Source: Streptomyces sp. SCUT-3 (GTDB lineage Bacteria > Actinomycetota > Actinomycetes > Streptomycetales > Streptomycetaceae). From it: a stretch of DNA of 64,000 nt. A program made the translations under genes and the position numbers. Every line of letters begins with the position of its first letter. Position 1 is the stretch's first letter. Shown here piece after piece: positions 28,214 to 42,143 of the stretch. The notes beneath the pieces are model-generated. The model worked only from the letters and a program-made list of their open reading frames with translations, did not search any database and was not told the origin of the DNA. The stretch spans positions 5,218,501 through 5,282,500 of the forward strand of contig NZ_CP046907.1 of NCBI RefSeq assembly GCF_014083985.1, given 5' to 3'.

Positions 28214-29656
28214 ATGCGCGCCGGAGTTCCGCACGACCCCACCGATCCCCGCCCTGTGGCCCACCCCCGCCCGACGACCGACCCCCGCCCGACGACCGAC
28301 CCCCGCCCGACGACCGACCCCGGCCCGCCGGCCGCCTCCCGCCCGACGCGGCGGCTCTTCGGGGCGGCTGTCGTCGGGGCCCTGGCCGCCGCCGGCCCCT
28401 TGGGCGGGGCCGCCGCGGCGCAGGGGCGGGCGTCCGCCGCCGCGGGGGCCGCGCCGGGCACGGGCGCCGTGGCCGCCGGCGCGGTCCCGGCCCCGTCCGC
28501 GCCCGCCGGGGGTGCGTCCCACCGGGCGGCCCCGCAGATGCGCGGCATGTGGATCGCCACGGTGACCAACCGGGACTGGCCCTCGGCCAGGGGGCTCGGG
28601 GCGCGGCAGCAGCAGGAGGAGCTGACCGCGCTGCTGGACACCGCGGTGCGGCGCAGGCTGAACACGGTTGTCCTGCAGGTGCGGCCGACCGCGGACGCGC
28701 TGTGGCCCTCCCCGTTCGAGCCGTGGAGCGAGTACCTGACCGGCACCCAGGGCCGCGACCCGGGCTGGGACCCGCTGGGGTTCGCGGTGGAGCAGGCGCA
28801 CGCGCGGGGCCTGGAGCTGCACGCCTGGTTCAACCCCTACCGGATCGCCCTGCACACCGACCCGGCCCGGCTGACGGCGGACCACCCGGCCCGCCGCAAC
28901 CCGGACTGGGTGGTCCCCTACGGCGGGAAGTTGTACTACAACCCGGGCAATCCGCGGGTGCGCGCCTTCGTGCAGGACGCCATGGCGGACGCGGTCGCGC
29001 GCTACGAGGTCGACGGCGTCCACTGGGACGACTACTTCTACCCGTACCCGGTGGCCGGCCAGGTCTTCGACGACGACGCCGAGTACGAGCGGTACGGAGG
29101 GGACTTCGCGGACCGGGCCTCCTGGCGCCGCCACAACACCGACCTGCTGGTGCGGGAGATGGCCGAGCGGGTGCGCGCGGTCAGGCCGCGGGCCCGGTTC
29201 GGCGTCAGCCCCTTCGGGGTGTGGCGCAACAGGGCGACCGACCCGGAGGGCTCGGACACCCGGGCCGGGGTGCAGACCTACGACGACCTGTACGCCGACA
29301 CCCGCCGGTGGGTGCGGGAGGAGTGGATCGACTACATCGTCCCGCAGGTCTACTGGAACATCGGGTTCGCCGCGGCCGACTACGCGAAGCTGGTGCCGTG
29401 GTGGGCCCGGCAGGTCGAGGGCACCGGGGTGCGGCTGTACGTCGGCGAGGCCGTCTACAAGGTCGGCGACCCGAAGCAGCCGGCGGCCTGGCAGGACCCG
29501 GACGAGCTCTCCCGCCACCTCGACCTGTGCCGCGAGTACCCGCAGGTCCGCGGCAACGTCTGGTTCTCGGCGAAGGAGATGGTGGCGGACCCGCTGGGGG
29601 CGGTGAGCCGGGTGGTGGCCGACCACTACGGCCGGCGCGTGCGGCCTCCCCGCTGA
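28214..29656 (+). CDS. Exported DUF187/GHL10-type glycoside hydrolase
   Basis: The 480-residue protein is read from ATG 28214, 6 bp after GGAGGGGG; an in-frame ATG at 28154 lacks a site. Residues about 18-36 hold three copies of PRPTTD encoded by an 18-bp tandem repeat (28266-28320). A twin-arginine-like signal (TRRLFGAAVVGALAAAGPLG) follows. The mature enzyme has the TIM-barrel GHL10 pattern: MRGMWIATVTNRDWPSA, VVLQVRPTADALWPS, LHAWFNPYRIALHTDP, GVHWDDYFYPYP (catalytic-loop acids), FGVSPFGVWRN and YIVPQVYWNIGF. It probably cleaves a cell-wall or extracellular glycan; the substrate is unknown. Confidence 0.88.
   Translation: MRAGVPHDPTDPRPVAHPRPTTDPRPTTDPRPTTDPGPPAASRPTRRLFGAAVVGALAAAGPLGGAAAAQGRASAAAGAAPGTGAVAAGAVPAPSAPAGGASHRAAPQMRGMWIATVTNRDWPSARGLGARQQQEELTALLDTAVRRRLNTVVLQVRPTADALWPSPFEPWSEYLTGTQGRDPGWDPLGFAVEQAHARGLELHAWFNPYRIALHTDPARLTADHPARRNPDWVVPYGGKLYYNPGNPRVRAFVQDAMADAVARYEVDGVHWDDYFYPYPVAGQVFDDDAEYERYGGDFADRASWRRHNTDLLVREMAERVRAVRPRARFGVSPFGVWRNRATDPEGSDTRAGVQTYDDLYADTRRWVREEWIDYIVPQVYWNIGFAAADYAKLVPWWARQVEGTGVRLYVGEAVYKVGDPKQPAAWQDPDELSRHLDLCREYPQVRGNVWFSAKEMVADPLGAVSRVVADHYGRRVRPPR
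28266..28321 (+). repeat. 18-bp tandem repeat, three copies
   Basis: The unit CCCCGCCCGACGACCGAC repeats three times almost exactly, encoding PRPTTD within the N-terminus of the exported hydrolase. It is likely to vary in copy number by slippage. Confidence 0.8.
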
Positions 29657-29822
29657 CCGCTGCGCGGCCGGCCCCGGTCGGCAGGGCCCCGGTGGGGCGC
29701 CCCGCGGAGGCGCCGGGCAGGTCGGGGCGCCGGGCGGAGGCGCCCGGCAGGCAGGGGCGGACTGGGCGGACGGGGTGGTGCCCCGGCGGGACGGGCCCGC
29801 CGGGGCATCCGCGCGTTGTGCC

Positions 29823-30038
29823 TCACATGCCTTGAAGGTTTCCGGGGCCCTGCCGCGGGTGGTGCTGCACCACCGAGTCGGGGCCGGGGGAGAGGAGTGC
29901 CTCGTGGCCGTCCTCGAAGCGGACCCGGAACGGCGGGTCGCCGTGCTCGCCGAGCACTTCGACGACCTCGCAGGTGCGGTCGTGCTGTCCGACCGTCCTG
30001 CCGTGCATCACCAGGGTGTCACCGACGGATGCGTGCAT
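29823..30038 (-). CDS. DUF1918 domain protein
   Basis: This 71-residue protein starts at ATG 30038 after GGAGG. MHASVGDTLVMHGRTVGQHD and EVVEVLGEHGDPPFRVRFED, ending with GHEALLSPGPDSVVQHH, is the complete DUF1918 fold, an SH3-like small barrel found in actinobacteria. Its function is unknown. It is convergent with the hydrolase and follows the unknown gene at 30114. Confidence 0.88.
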   Translation of the reverse strand: MHASVGDTLVMHGRTVGQHDRTCEVVEVLGEHGDPPFRVRFEDGHEALLSPGPDSVVQHHPRQGPGNLQGM

Positions 30039-30113
30039 GGTGTGCCTCCTGCCGGGAGGGGACTCGAAGCGGTCGCGCGGCCATTGTAGGCACGGGGTCA
30101 TTTGTCCGGCCTG

Positions 30114-30875
30114 TCATGAGAGCGGATGGCCTGTCGGCGGGTTCGCCCGCAACCGGCCGACAGGGTGTGTCCCGTCGGCGGGGTGCCGGTCGGCCGCCCG
30201 GTGGAGTTCGAGGAGGTGCGGGCTGTCGAGGCGTGCGTCGTCGACGCGGTCGCGCACGTCGGTGAGGAGCCAGTCCAGCAGTTCCGCGGTGGCGTGGTAC
30301 TCGTCGTAGAAGCCCATGCGCAGGTCGGTGATCTCGAACTCGTACATCACGTCGTCGACGAGATCCGCGAGGTGTGCGTCGGCGGCCGGGGCGCGGGTGG
30401 CGGTCCACGCGTCCAGCCAGGGACGCAGGCTGTCGGTGGCGACGGTGACGAAGCCGAGGGTTCTCCTGACGGGGACGGGGCTCGGGCAGGTGTGCAGGGT
30501 GGCCCGCCACCAGGCGGACCAGACGTCGCGGAGCGCGTCGGCCAGGGGCGCGTCCCAGGTGGTCCAGCCCGCCTGGACCAGACGGGAGGCGATGAGGTCC
30601 TCGTCGACGTGGAGCCGGCCGGTGACGACGGGGCGGACGATGCGCGGGGCGAGGCGGCGGTAGAGGCGCGGGAAGTCGTCCCAGTGGCCTGGCGTCCTCG
30701 CGGCGACGGAGGACACCAGGCCGTCGGGGACCAGGTGCACCGGCCCGGAGAGTGCGGTGAGGTCCTGCCGGTCGTAGCAGTGCGTGCACCCCGTGACGGG
30801 GGAGGGCTCTTCGGAGGCGAAGGCGCGGTCCATGGCGTCGAGTGCTGCCAGGAGCTGCTGCCGGGGGCTGGGCAT
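30114..30875 (-). CDS. Conserved actinobacterial protein of unknown function
   Basis: The 253-residue reading starts at ATG 30875 (MPSPRQQLLAALDAMDRAFA); I do not recognise the family. A CxxC pair occurs early in VTGCTHCYDRQDLTAL, which could bind a metal. The remainder is rich in Trp and helical segments (WTTWDAPLADALRDVWSAWW, DVMYEFEITDLRMGFYDEYH). There is no signal peptide or membrane segment. It is monocistronic and diverges from argC across about 236 bp. Confidence 0.72.
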   Translation of the reverse strand: MPSPRQQLLAALDAMDRAFASEEPSPVTGCTHCYDRQDLTALSGPVHLVPDGLVSSVAARTPGHWDDFPRLYRRLAPRIVRPVVTGRLHVDEDLIASRLVQAGWTTWDAPLADALRDVWSAWWRATLHTCPSPVPVRRTLGFVTVATDSLRPWLDAWTATRAPAADAHLADLVDDVMYEFEITDLRMGFYDEYHATAELLDWLLTDVRDRVDDARLDSPHLLELHRAADRHPADGTHPVGRLRANPPTGHPLS

Positions 30876-31059
30876 GGGCGGCCTGCCGGGGGGCTCCGTC
30901 CGGGTGACCGGCGAAGGTCGCACGCTACCAGGCGGCGCCCCTGGCCGGCCGGGTGTTCCGGTGGCCGCCGTCCCGCGTGCCGGGCCGGGGCGGACCGGCA
31001 CGCTCGCGGGACGGGTGAGGGAGTGGTCTCACCGGGTGACGGGTCCGACCCGAAACGTA

Positions 31060-33311
<2,252 letters not shown>

Positions 33312-33315
<4 letters not shown>

Positions 33316-34235
33316 GCGACAAACCGGCGCAGGCCACTGCGCGCAACCACACCGCCCTGCCCAAGGCCCGCACCCTCATCGAGGCCCTGCCCTGGCTCGA
33401 GCGCTTCCACGGCAGGTGCGTCGTCATCAAGTTCGGCGGCAACGCCATGGTCGACGACGAACTCAAGCGCGCTTTCGCCCAGGACGTCGTCTTCCTGCGC
33501 TACGCCGGCCTCAAGCCGGTCGTGGTGCACGGCGGGGGGCCGCAGATCAGCGCCCACCTGGAGAAGCTCGGCCTGGAGTCCAGCTTCACCGCGGGCCTGC
33601 GGGTGACCACCCCCGAGACCATGGACGTGGTCCGCATGGTGCTCTCCGGCCAGGTCCAGCGCGAACTGGTCGGGCTGCTCAACGAGCACGGGCCGTTCGC
33701 CGTCGGCATGACCGGCGAGGACGCCCACACCATGACCGCGGTCAAGCGCTACGCCGAGGTCGACGGCGAGCAGGTGGACATCGGCCTGGTCGGCGACATC
33801 GTCGAGGTCGACACCGGGGCCGTCCAGGCGCTGCTCGACGACGGCCGCATCCCGGTCGTCTCCAGCATCGCCCGCGGCGCCGACGGCCACGTCTACAACG
33901 TCAACGCCGACACCGCCGCCGCCACCCTGGCCGCAGCCCTGCAGGCCGAGAAGCTCGTCGTCCTCACCGACGTCGAGGGCCTGTACGCCGACTGGCCGAA
34001 CAGCGACGAGGTGATCAGCCAGCTGACCGTCGGCGAGCTGGAGAAGCTGCTGCCGGAGCTGGCCACCGGGATGGTGCCCAAGATGGAGGGCTGCCTCAAC
34101 GCGGTCAAGGCGGGGGTGGGCAAGGCGCACGTCCTCGACGGGCGGGTGCCCCACGCGCTGCTGCTGGAAGTGTTCACCGACGAGGGCATCGGGACCCAGG
34201 TCGTCCCGGACCCGGACGGGGGAGTCGACGCATGA
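33312..34235 (+). CDS. argB: Acetylglutamate kinase
   Basis: The 307-residue amino-acid kinase starts at ATG 33312. The phosphate-binding loops are [12 protein letters not shown] and [11 protein letters not shown]. The segment [19 protein letters not shown] is followed by [16 protein letters not shown] and [15 protein letters not shown], with a C-terminal GTGMVPKM-like block ([12 protein letters not shown]). The N-terminal helix and the C-terminal allosteric region are those of arginine-inhibited enzymes, so feedback inhibition is likely. It overlaps both argJ and argD by four bases. Confidence 0.97.
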
Positions 34236-35472
34236 CCCACGACGCGCAGGCCGCGCCCACGACGGCCGCCTCCGCCTCCGCCAACGACGCCGTGCTCGGC
34301 CGCTGGCGGGGCGCGCTGATGGACAACTACGGCACCCCCCGCCTGCCCCTGGTGCGCGGCGAGGGCGTCCACTACTGGGACGCCGACGGCAATCGGTACA
34401 CCGACTTCATCGGCGGCATCGCGGTCAACGCCCTGGGCACCGCCCACCCGGCGGTCGTCGCGGCCGTGACCGGGCAGATCGGCCGCATCGGGCACGTGTC
34501 CAACCTCTTCGTCGCCGAGCCGCCGGTGGCGCTGGCGGAGCGGCTGCTCCAGCTGTTCGGCCGCGACGGGCGGGTCTACTTCTCCAACTCCGGCGCCGAG
34601 GCGGTCGAGGCCGCGTTCAAGATCGGCCGGCGCACCGGCCGCGTCCACATGGTCGCCACCGAGGGCGGCTTCCACGGCCGTACCATGGGCGCGCTGGCCC
34701 TGACCGGGCAGCCCGCCAAGCAGGACCCGTTCCGGCCCCTGCCCGGCGACGTCACCCACGTGCCCTTCGGCGACACCGAGGCGCTGCGCGCGGCCGTCAC
34801 CACCGACACCGCCGCGGTCTTCCTGGAACCGATCCAGGGCGAGAACGGCGTGGTCCCGGCGCCCGAGGGCTACCTGGAGGCGGCCCGGGAGATCACCCGG
34901 GCCACCGGCACCCTGCTGGTGCTGGACGAGATCCAGACCGGCGTCGGCCGCACCGGCCACTGGTTCGCCCACCAGGCGCTCGGCATCGAACCCGACGTCG
35001 TCACCCTCGCCAAGGGGCTCGGCGGCGGACTGCCCGTCGGCGCCACCGTCGCCTTCGGCGAGGCGGCCGGGCTGCTCACCCCCGGCCAGCACGGATCCAC
35101 CTTCGGCGGCAACCCGGTGGTGTGCGCCGCGGCACTGGCCGTCCTCGACACCATCGCCGCCGACGGACTGCTGGAGCACGTCAAGCGCACCGGGGAGCGG
35201 CTGCGGCAGGGCATCGAGGCCCTCGGCCACCCGCTGGTCGACCACGTCCGCGGAGCCGGGCTGCTGCTGGGCGTCGTGCTCACCCGGCCCCTGGCCCCCC
35301 GGGTGCAGCAGGCGGCCCAGGACGCGGGCTTCCTGGTGAACGCCGCGGTCCCCGGCACGGTGCGCCTCGCCCCGCCCCTGATCCTCGGGGACGAGGAGGT
35401 CGACGCGTTCCTCGCGGCCCTGCCCGCGGTCCTGGACGCGGCGGCCGGGGACGGCGAGGAGGCCGACCGACG

Positions 35473-35476
<4 letters not shown>
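34232..35476 (+). CDS. argD: Acetylornithine aminotransferase
   Basis: The 414-residue class III PLP aminotransferase starts at ATG 34232 (ATGA overlap with argB). Key segments: [18 protein letters not shown] for PLP phosphate binding, [47 protein letters not shown] with the PLP-ring Asp, and Schiff-base Lys261 in [12 protein letters not shown]. It converts N-acetylglutamate semialdehyde to N-acetylornithine. The stop overlaps argR. Confidence 0.97.
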
Positions 35477-37684
<2,208 letters not shown>

Positions 37685-37700
37685 CCGCCGAGGCCCGCGC

Positions 37701-37748
37701 GACGGCGAGGGGCCGGGGTCCGTGATCGGACCCCGGCCCCTCGCCGTC
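37701..37748. terminator. Perfect 22-bp-arm bidirectional terminator
   Basis: Bases 37701-37722 and 37727-37748 are exact reverse complements around TGAT. It sits between the ends of argH (+) and plsC (-) and probably terminates both. Confidence 0.8.
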
Positions 37749-37760
37749 GTCGTGCCCGGC

Positions 37761-38435
37761 TCAGGCCGCCTTCGCCTTGGCCTTCGTGGCGTAGATGTCC
37801 ACGTACTCCTGGCCGCCGAGCCGCATCACCTCGGTCATGACCTCGTCGGTCACCGCCCGCAGGACGTAGCGGTCGCGGTCCATGCCCTCGTAGCGGGAGA
37901 AGTCCAGGGGCTCCCCGAAGCGCACGGTGAAGCGGTGCAGCCGGGGGATCCCGGCCCCGCCCGGCTGGATCCGGTCGGTGCCGATCATCGCGCACGGCAC
38001 GACCGGGGCCCCGGTCATCAGCGCCAGCCGGGCCACGCCGGTGCGGCCCCGGTACAGGCGCCCGTCGGGGGAGCGGGTGCCCTCGGGGTAGATGCCGAAG
38101 ACCCTGCCCTCCTCCAGGATCCGGCGCCCGGTCTGCAGGGCGGCGACACCGCCGCGGCCTCCGTCGCGGTCGACCGGGATCATGCCCACCGAGGTGAAGA
38201 ACAGCGCCATCAGCCTGCCCTTGACCCCCTTGCCCGTGACGTACTCGTCCTTGCCGATGAAGTACACCTGCCGCTTGACGGCCAGGGACAGGAACATCGA
38301 GTCGATGAAGGTCAGGTGGTTGCCGGCGAGGATCACCGGACCGGTGGCGGGGATCCGCTCCGCCCCCTCGATGCGCGGCCGGAACAGCACGTGCATCAAA
38401 GGTACGAGAATCGCCTTCAGCAGCCTCCGGAACAC
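37761..38435 (-). CDS. 1-acyl-sn-glycerol-3-phosphate acyltransferase (PlsC family)
   Basis: The 224-residue protein starts at GTG 38435 after GGAGGGG. The acyltransferase boxes are clear: NHLTFID with His40 and Asp45, GMIPVDRDGG, FGIYPEGTRSPDGRLYRGR and PVVPCAMIGTDRI. It acylates lysophosphatidic acid in phospholipid synthesis at the inner membrane. The C-terminus ends in a Lys/Ala tail (YATKAKAKAA). It diverges from the glycerophosphodiesterase gene, a link to lipid turnover. Confidence 0.92.
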   Translation of the reverse strand: MFRRLLKAILVPLMHVLFRPRIEGAERIPATGPVILAGNHLTFIDSMFLSLAVKRQVYFIGKDEYVTGKGVKGRLMALFFTSVGMIPVDRDGGRGGVAALQTGRRILEEGRVFGIYPEGTRSPDGRLYRGRTGVARLALMTGAPVVPCAMIGTDRIQPGGAGIPRLHRFTVRFGEPLDFSRYEGMDRDRYVLRAVTDEVMTEVMRLGGQEYVDIYATKAKAKAA

Positions 38436-38660
38436 GGCCCCTCCATCGCTTCGTCTGTACACCCGTGCAGGTGGGACGATACTCACTTCTCCCGCCGTCC
38501 CGCGTGCCGGGCCCGCCGGGCGCGGGCGCGCGTCGGCTCCCGTTCGCCGTCCGTTCCGCACGCGCTCTCCCGCGCGCCACACCAACGGCCCTACGATCTG
38601 CGGGTCTTCGGCAGCCGCCGGGCAACGGGTCCGGCGCGACGGCACCGACGAGGAGCGCGG

Positions 38661-39851
38661 ATGACGCAGGGGAAGCAGCACGGGCGGGACGGCGGCACCG
38701 GACCGGGCCGCAGGACGCTGCTGGCGGGGGCCGCGCTCGGCGCGGCGGGCCTGGTCGCGGCCGGCGCCGGTACGGCCGCGGCCGTACCGGCGGCAGGGGC
38801 CGCCGCCGGTACGGAGCGGGGCGCGGGACGCGGCGGCAGCCGGCTGCCGGTGCCCGCCGTGGTCGCCCACCGGGGGGCCAGCGGCTACCGGCCCGAACAC
38901 ACCCTGGGCGCCTACCGGCTCGGCCTCGACATGGGCGCCGACATCATCGAGCAGGACCTCGTCCCCACCAAGGACGGGCACCTGGTGTGCCGTCACGAGA
39001 ACGACATCACCGGCACCACGGACGTCGCCGACCACCCCGAGTTCGCCTCCCGCAGGACCACCAGGACCGTCGACGGCACCGAGCTGACCGGCTGGTTCAC
39101 CGAGGACTTCACCCTCGCCGAGCTCAAGACCCTGCGGGCCGTCGAGCGCATCCCCGACGTCCGGCAGCGCAACACCCTCTACAACGGCCGCTGGGAGGTC
39201 CCCACCTTCGAGGAGGTCCTCCAGTGGGCCGAGGCGGAGGGCCGCAGGCGGGGGAAGGCGGTGTGGCTGCACGTCGAGACCAAGCACCCCACCTACTTCC
39301 GCAAGCTCGGCCTCGGCCTGGAGGAGCCGCTGGCGAAGCTGCTGCGCCGCTACGGCCGGCACCGCGCGAACTCCCCGGTCTTCCTGCAGTCCTTCGAGCC
39401 CGGCAGCATGCAGCGGATGAACGAGCTGGTCGACACCCCGACCGTCGTCCTGCTCTCCGGCGCGAACACCCGCCCGTGGGACTTCGTCGAGGCGGGCGAC
39501 CCGCGCACCGTCGCCGACCTGATCACCCCCGAGGGCCTGGAGTGGATCGCGGGATTCGCCGACGGCATCGGCCCCACGGCCTCCCTCGTCGTGCCCACCA
39601 CCGGGGGCAGGATCGGCGCGCCGACCGCCCTCGTGCGCGACGCCCACGCCGCCGGCCTGGTGGTCCACCCCTACACCCATCGCAACGAGAACGCCTTCCT
39701 GCCGGCCTCCCTGCGCAGGGGCACCGACCCGTCGGCCTACGGCGACGCGTTCGCGCTGCTGGAGGCCTACTTCGAGGCCGGCGTCGACGGGCTCTTCTCC
39801 GACAACCCCGACACCGCGGTCCTGGCCCGCGACGCCTTCCTGGGCCGGTGA
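38661..39851 (+). CDS. Exported glycerophosphodiester phosphodiesterase
   Basis: The 396-residue protein starts at ATG 38661 after AGGAG. A twin-arginine signal is likely (GRRTLLAGAALGAAGLVAAG). The GDPD barrel begins with VVAHRGASGYRPEHTLGAYR, in which His and Arg are catalytic. It continues with GADIIEQDLVPTKDGHLVCR (metal ligands), VWLHVETKHPTYF, VFLQSFEPGSM and GVDGLFSDNPDTAV near the end. It hydrolyses glycerophosphodiesters to sn-glycerol-3-phosphate, as GlpQ. The length and long insertion after the first motif match secreted GlpQ-type enzymes. Confidence 0.93.
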   Translation: MTQGKQHGRDGGTGPGRRTLLAGAALGAAGLVAAGAGTAAAVPAAGAAAGTERGAGRGGSRLPVPAVVAHRGASGYRPEHTLGAYRLGLDMGADIIEQDLVPTKDGHLVCRHENDITGTTDVADHPEFASRRTTRTVDGTELTGWFTEDFTLAELKTLRAVERIPDVRQRNTLYNGRWEVPTFEEVLQWAEAEGRRRGKAVWLHVETKHPTYFRKLGLGLEEPLAKLLRRYGRHRANSPVFLQSFEPGSMQRMNELVDTPTVVLLSGANTRPWDFVEAGDPRTVADLITPEGLEWIAGFADGIGPTASLVVPTTGGRIGAPTALVRDAHAAGLVVHPYTHRNENAFLPASLRRGTDPSAYGDAFALLEAYFEAGVDGLFSDNPDTAVLARDAFLGR

Positions 39852-40073
39852 CCGGCCCGCGGCGGCGGTGACGGCCCCGGGGCGCCGCCTTCCGGCCCCG
39901 GGGCCGCCCGCCCGGGGCGGCTCGTCCGCCCGGGGCCGGACCGGTCCTGCCCGGGGTCGCCCGGCCGCCCGGCACGGTCCGGCGCCGCCCCGCCGCTCCC
40001 GGCGACGGTCCCCTTCGGGGGAAAACCGGGCGCGGGGGGCAACCGCCGGCTCCCCCGGCGGGTTGGGGCGGTC

Positions 40074-40388
40074 GTGAACCGCCGTCGCCGCCCGCGCCCG
40101 TCCCCGCTCCCGCCGGCCACCGGGACGGACGGGCCCGCCCCCTCCGTGGAGGACCAGGCGCTGGACGCCGTCCTCCACGGCCACCTGCGCGCGGTGGTGC
40201 CCCTCCTGCCGGGCCGCTGCCCCCTGCTGATCACCGCCCTGCTGGACCGGCCCGGGCTCACCTACCGCGAGATCGCGGAGGAGTTGGGAATCTCACAGGG
40301 CAGCATCGGGCCTGTTCGCTCCCGATGTCTGGAATGCGCCCGGCGGCTGCTCGCCGCGCGGGGTTGGACCACCGGCGCGCCGGGGTAG
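40074..40388 (+). CDS. Short sigma-70 region 4-like protein
   Basis: The 104-residue protein starts at GTG 40074 with no clear Shine-Dalgarno. After a Pro/Arg-rich start, VEDQALDAVLHGHLRAVVPL leads into a helix-turn-helix: LLITALLDRPGLTYREIAEEL followed by GISQGSIGPVRSRCLECARR, in the manner of sigma factor region 4 (given as two pieces). Regions 2 and 3 are absent, so it cannot be a normal sigma factor. It may be a truncated sigma, an anti-sigma-like competitor, or a small DNA-binding regulator. Confidence 0.65.
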   Translation: MNRRRRPRPSPLPPATGTDGPAPSVEDQALDAVLHGHLRAVVPLLPGRCPLLITALLDRPGLTYREIAEELGISQGSIGPVRSRCLECARRLLAARGWTTGAPG

Positions 40389-40602
40389 TCCGGGGGGTGA
40401 ACGACCGGTGGCGGACGCCGTCGGCCCGGTCGGGGCCGGCCGGTGCCGGCCGCGGGCGGGGGCCGCCACCGCGTGGCCCGAACGTCCGTGCGACCATCGG
40501 CGTGACCGGAAGCGGCCCGTCCGCCTCCGGTCCAGGGCATGTGCCCCGGGCGCACCACCCTCATCCGCCGCGCCCGGGCCGACCAGGAGGAGGCCTGCGC
40601 GC

Positions 40603-41106
40603 ATGGGCATGAGTGTGAGCATCTCCGCGGCGACCGCGGACGACGCCGAGAGGATCTTCCAGCTCCAGTACCTGTGCCACCAGAGCGAGGCCGAGCTCTA
40701 CGGCGACTACGGCCTGCCGCCGCTCGTCCAGACCCTGGGCGAACTGCGCGGCGAGCTGGCGGCCGGGCAGGTCCTCGTGGCCCGCCTGGGCGAGGAGGTC
40801 GTCGGCTCGGTGCGGGCCGCGGTGGACGACGCGGGCACGGCACGCATCCACGGCCTGGTCGTGCACCCGCGGATGCAGCGCCACGGCCTCGGCGGCCGGC
40901 TGGTGACCGCGATCGAGGAGCGGCTGGCCGCCGTCGGCGCCCGGCGCTACCGGCTGGCGGCCGGGCACCGCAGCGAGCACACCCTGCGGCTGTGCCGCGG
41001 CCTCGGCTACGAGACGGTGGGCACCGAGGAGGCCGGCGGACGCCTGCGCCTGGTGACGCTGGAGAAGGCCGTGCGGGCGGAACCGCTCGCGGCCGCGGGC
41101 GCGTAG
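40603..41106 (+). CDS. GNAT-family N-acetyltransferase
   Basis: The 167-residue protein starts at ATG 40603, with GGAGGAGG at 40586-40593; a second ATG six bases later is too far. The GNAT fold shows motif A in RIHGLVVHPRMQRHGLGGRL (R/Q-x-x-G-x-G/A type) and motif B in YETVGTEEAGGRL. It transfers acetyl from acetyl-CoA to an amine; the substrate is unknown. It is closed by a hairpin shared with the convergent membrane gene. Confidence 0.88.
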   Translation: MGMSVSISAATADDAERIFQLQYLCHQSEAELYGDYGLPPLVQTLGELRGELAAGQVLVARLGEEVVGSVRAAVDDAGTARIHGLVVHPRMQRHGLGGRLVTAIEERLAAVGARRYRLAAGHRSEHTLRLCRGLGYETVGTEEAGGRLRLVTLEKAVRAEPLAAAGA

Positions 41107-41243
41107 CGGGGCCGCCCCGGGCAGGGCAGCGCGGCGTGCTCCGGCAGGGCGGAGCGACGTGCCCGCCCGGGCCTTCCGGACTGCGGGGCCCCGCGGCCGT
41201 CCGGGCCGCGGAACCGCGACGGCCGCCCGGGTCCCGGAACCGC

Positions 41244-41279
41244 GACGGCCGCCCCCGCCGGGAGGCGGGAGCGGCCGTC
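41244..41279. terminator. Hairpin between convergent genes
   Basis: 16-bp arms with one mismatch (41244-41259 and 41264-41279) around GGGA. The upstream arm belongs to a 20-bp direct repeat (a second copy near 41210), so an alternative stem is possible. Confidence 0.6.
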
Positions 41280-41296
41280 GGGGAAGCCCGCGGGGG

Positions 41297-41782
41297 TCAT
41301 CCGGCGGGGCGTGCCGCGCCGTCCGTTCCGTCCCGGGGGGCCCGGCGCAGCCACAGCAGTCCGGCCACCGGAAGGACGAGCGGGATGAACAGGTACCCCA
41401 TGCCGTAGTCGGACCACACGGTCGAGTCGGGGAACGCCTCCGGGTCCACGAGCGTCAGCGTGCCCACGATCAGCACGCCGGCCAGCTCCAGGGCGCAGCC
41501 CGCGGTGGCGATCCGCCGGGAGGTCCTCCCGCCGCGCACCAGCGCGACCAGGATCACGGCGTAGACGACGGCCGCGACCGCGGAGAGGGTGTACGCCAGC
41601 GGGGCCTCGTCGAACCGGGTGGCCAGCTGGTAGATCGAGCGGGAGCCCGCGCCGACGGTGAAGACCGCGTACAGGGCGACCAGCAGGCGGCCCGGCCCGG
41701 TGCCCAGACCCTCGCGCTGCTCCGGCTCCCCCTGCTGCTCCTGCCGTCGGGGCCCGTCCCGGTCGGGCCGTGCGTCAGGCAC
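41297..41782 (-). CDS. Integral membrane protein of unknown function
   Basis: The 161-residue protein starts at GTG 41782. After a charged, Glu/Gln-rich N-terminus, four hydrophobic helices follow (LLVALYAVFTVGAGS, LSAVAAVVYAVILVALV, CALELAGVLIVGTLTLV, YLFIPLVLPVAGLLWLRR). No family motif is recognised. It overlaps the upstream membrane gene by 8 bp, so the two form an operon and may act as a pair. Confidence 0.8.
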   Translation of the reverse strand: MPDARPDRDGPRRQEQQGEPEQREGLGTGPGRLLVALYAVFTVGAGSRSIYQLATRFDEAPLAYTLSAVAAVVYAVILVALVRGGRTSRRIATAGCALELAGVLIVGTLTLVDPEAFPDSTVWSDYGMGYLFIPLVLPVAGLLWLRRAPRDGTDGAARPAG

Positions 41783-42143
41783 CTGCGCCTCCCCAGATGT
41801 CGTACAGCCGTACCTCCAGCACGGCCAGGACCACGGCGCCCGCGGCGACCGTCGCCGAGCCCCAGCGGGTCCGCTCGGCCAGCGACATGAAGCCGGTCGC
41901 CGGGACGGCGGCCGCCGCACCCAGCAGGTAGGCGACGAAGATCACGGTGCCGTCCTGCGGCCGCTCGCCGCCGGCCAGCTCGACCACGGCGACGACCAGT
42001 TGGGCCAGGACGAGCAGGGTGACGACGGCCATGCCGACGAAGTTGGCGTCCTTGGTGGGCCGGTCGCGCAGCGCGTCCGCGCCGCACCAGGCGGCCAGCA
42101 GCAGTGCCGCGACGGAGATCGCGAGGGTCAACGCGTCGATCAC
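41775..42143 (-). CDS. Small integral membrane protein of unknown function
   Basis: The 122-residue protein starts at ATG 42143 and overlaps the following gene. Four helices: LTLAISVAALLLAAWCG, FVGMAVVTLLVLAQLVVAVV, VIFVAYLLGAAAAVPATGFM and VAAGAVVLAVLEVRLYDIW. It has no known motif. It is divergent from the metNIQ leader region, with about 236 bp between; that gap contains GCGGGAGGGGCC direct repeats. Confidence 0.8.
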   Translation of the reverse strand: MIDALTLAISVAALLLAAWCGADALRDRPTKDANFVGMAVVTLLVLAQLVVAVVELAGGERPQDGTVIFVAYLLGAAAAVPATGFMSLAERTRWGSATVAAGAVVLAVLEVRLYDIWGGAGA

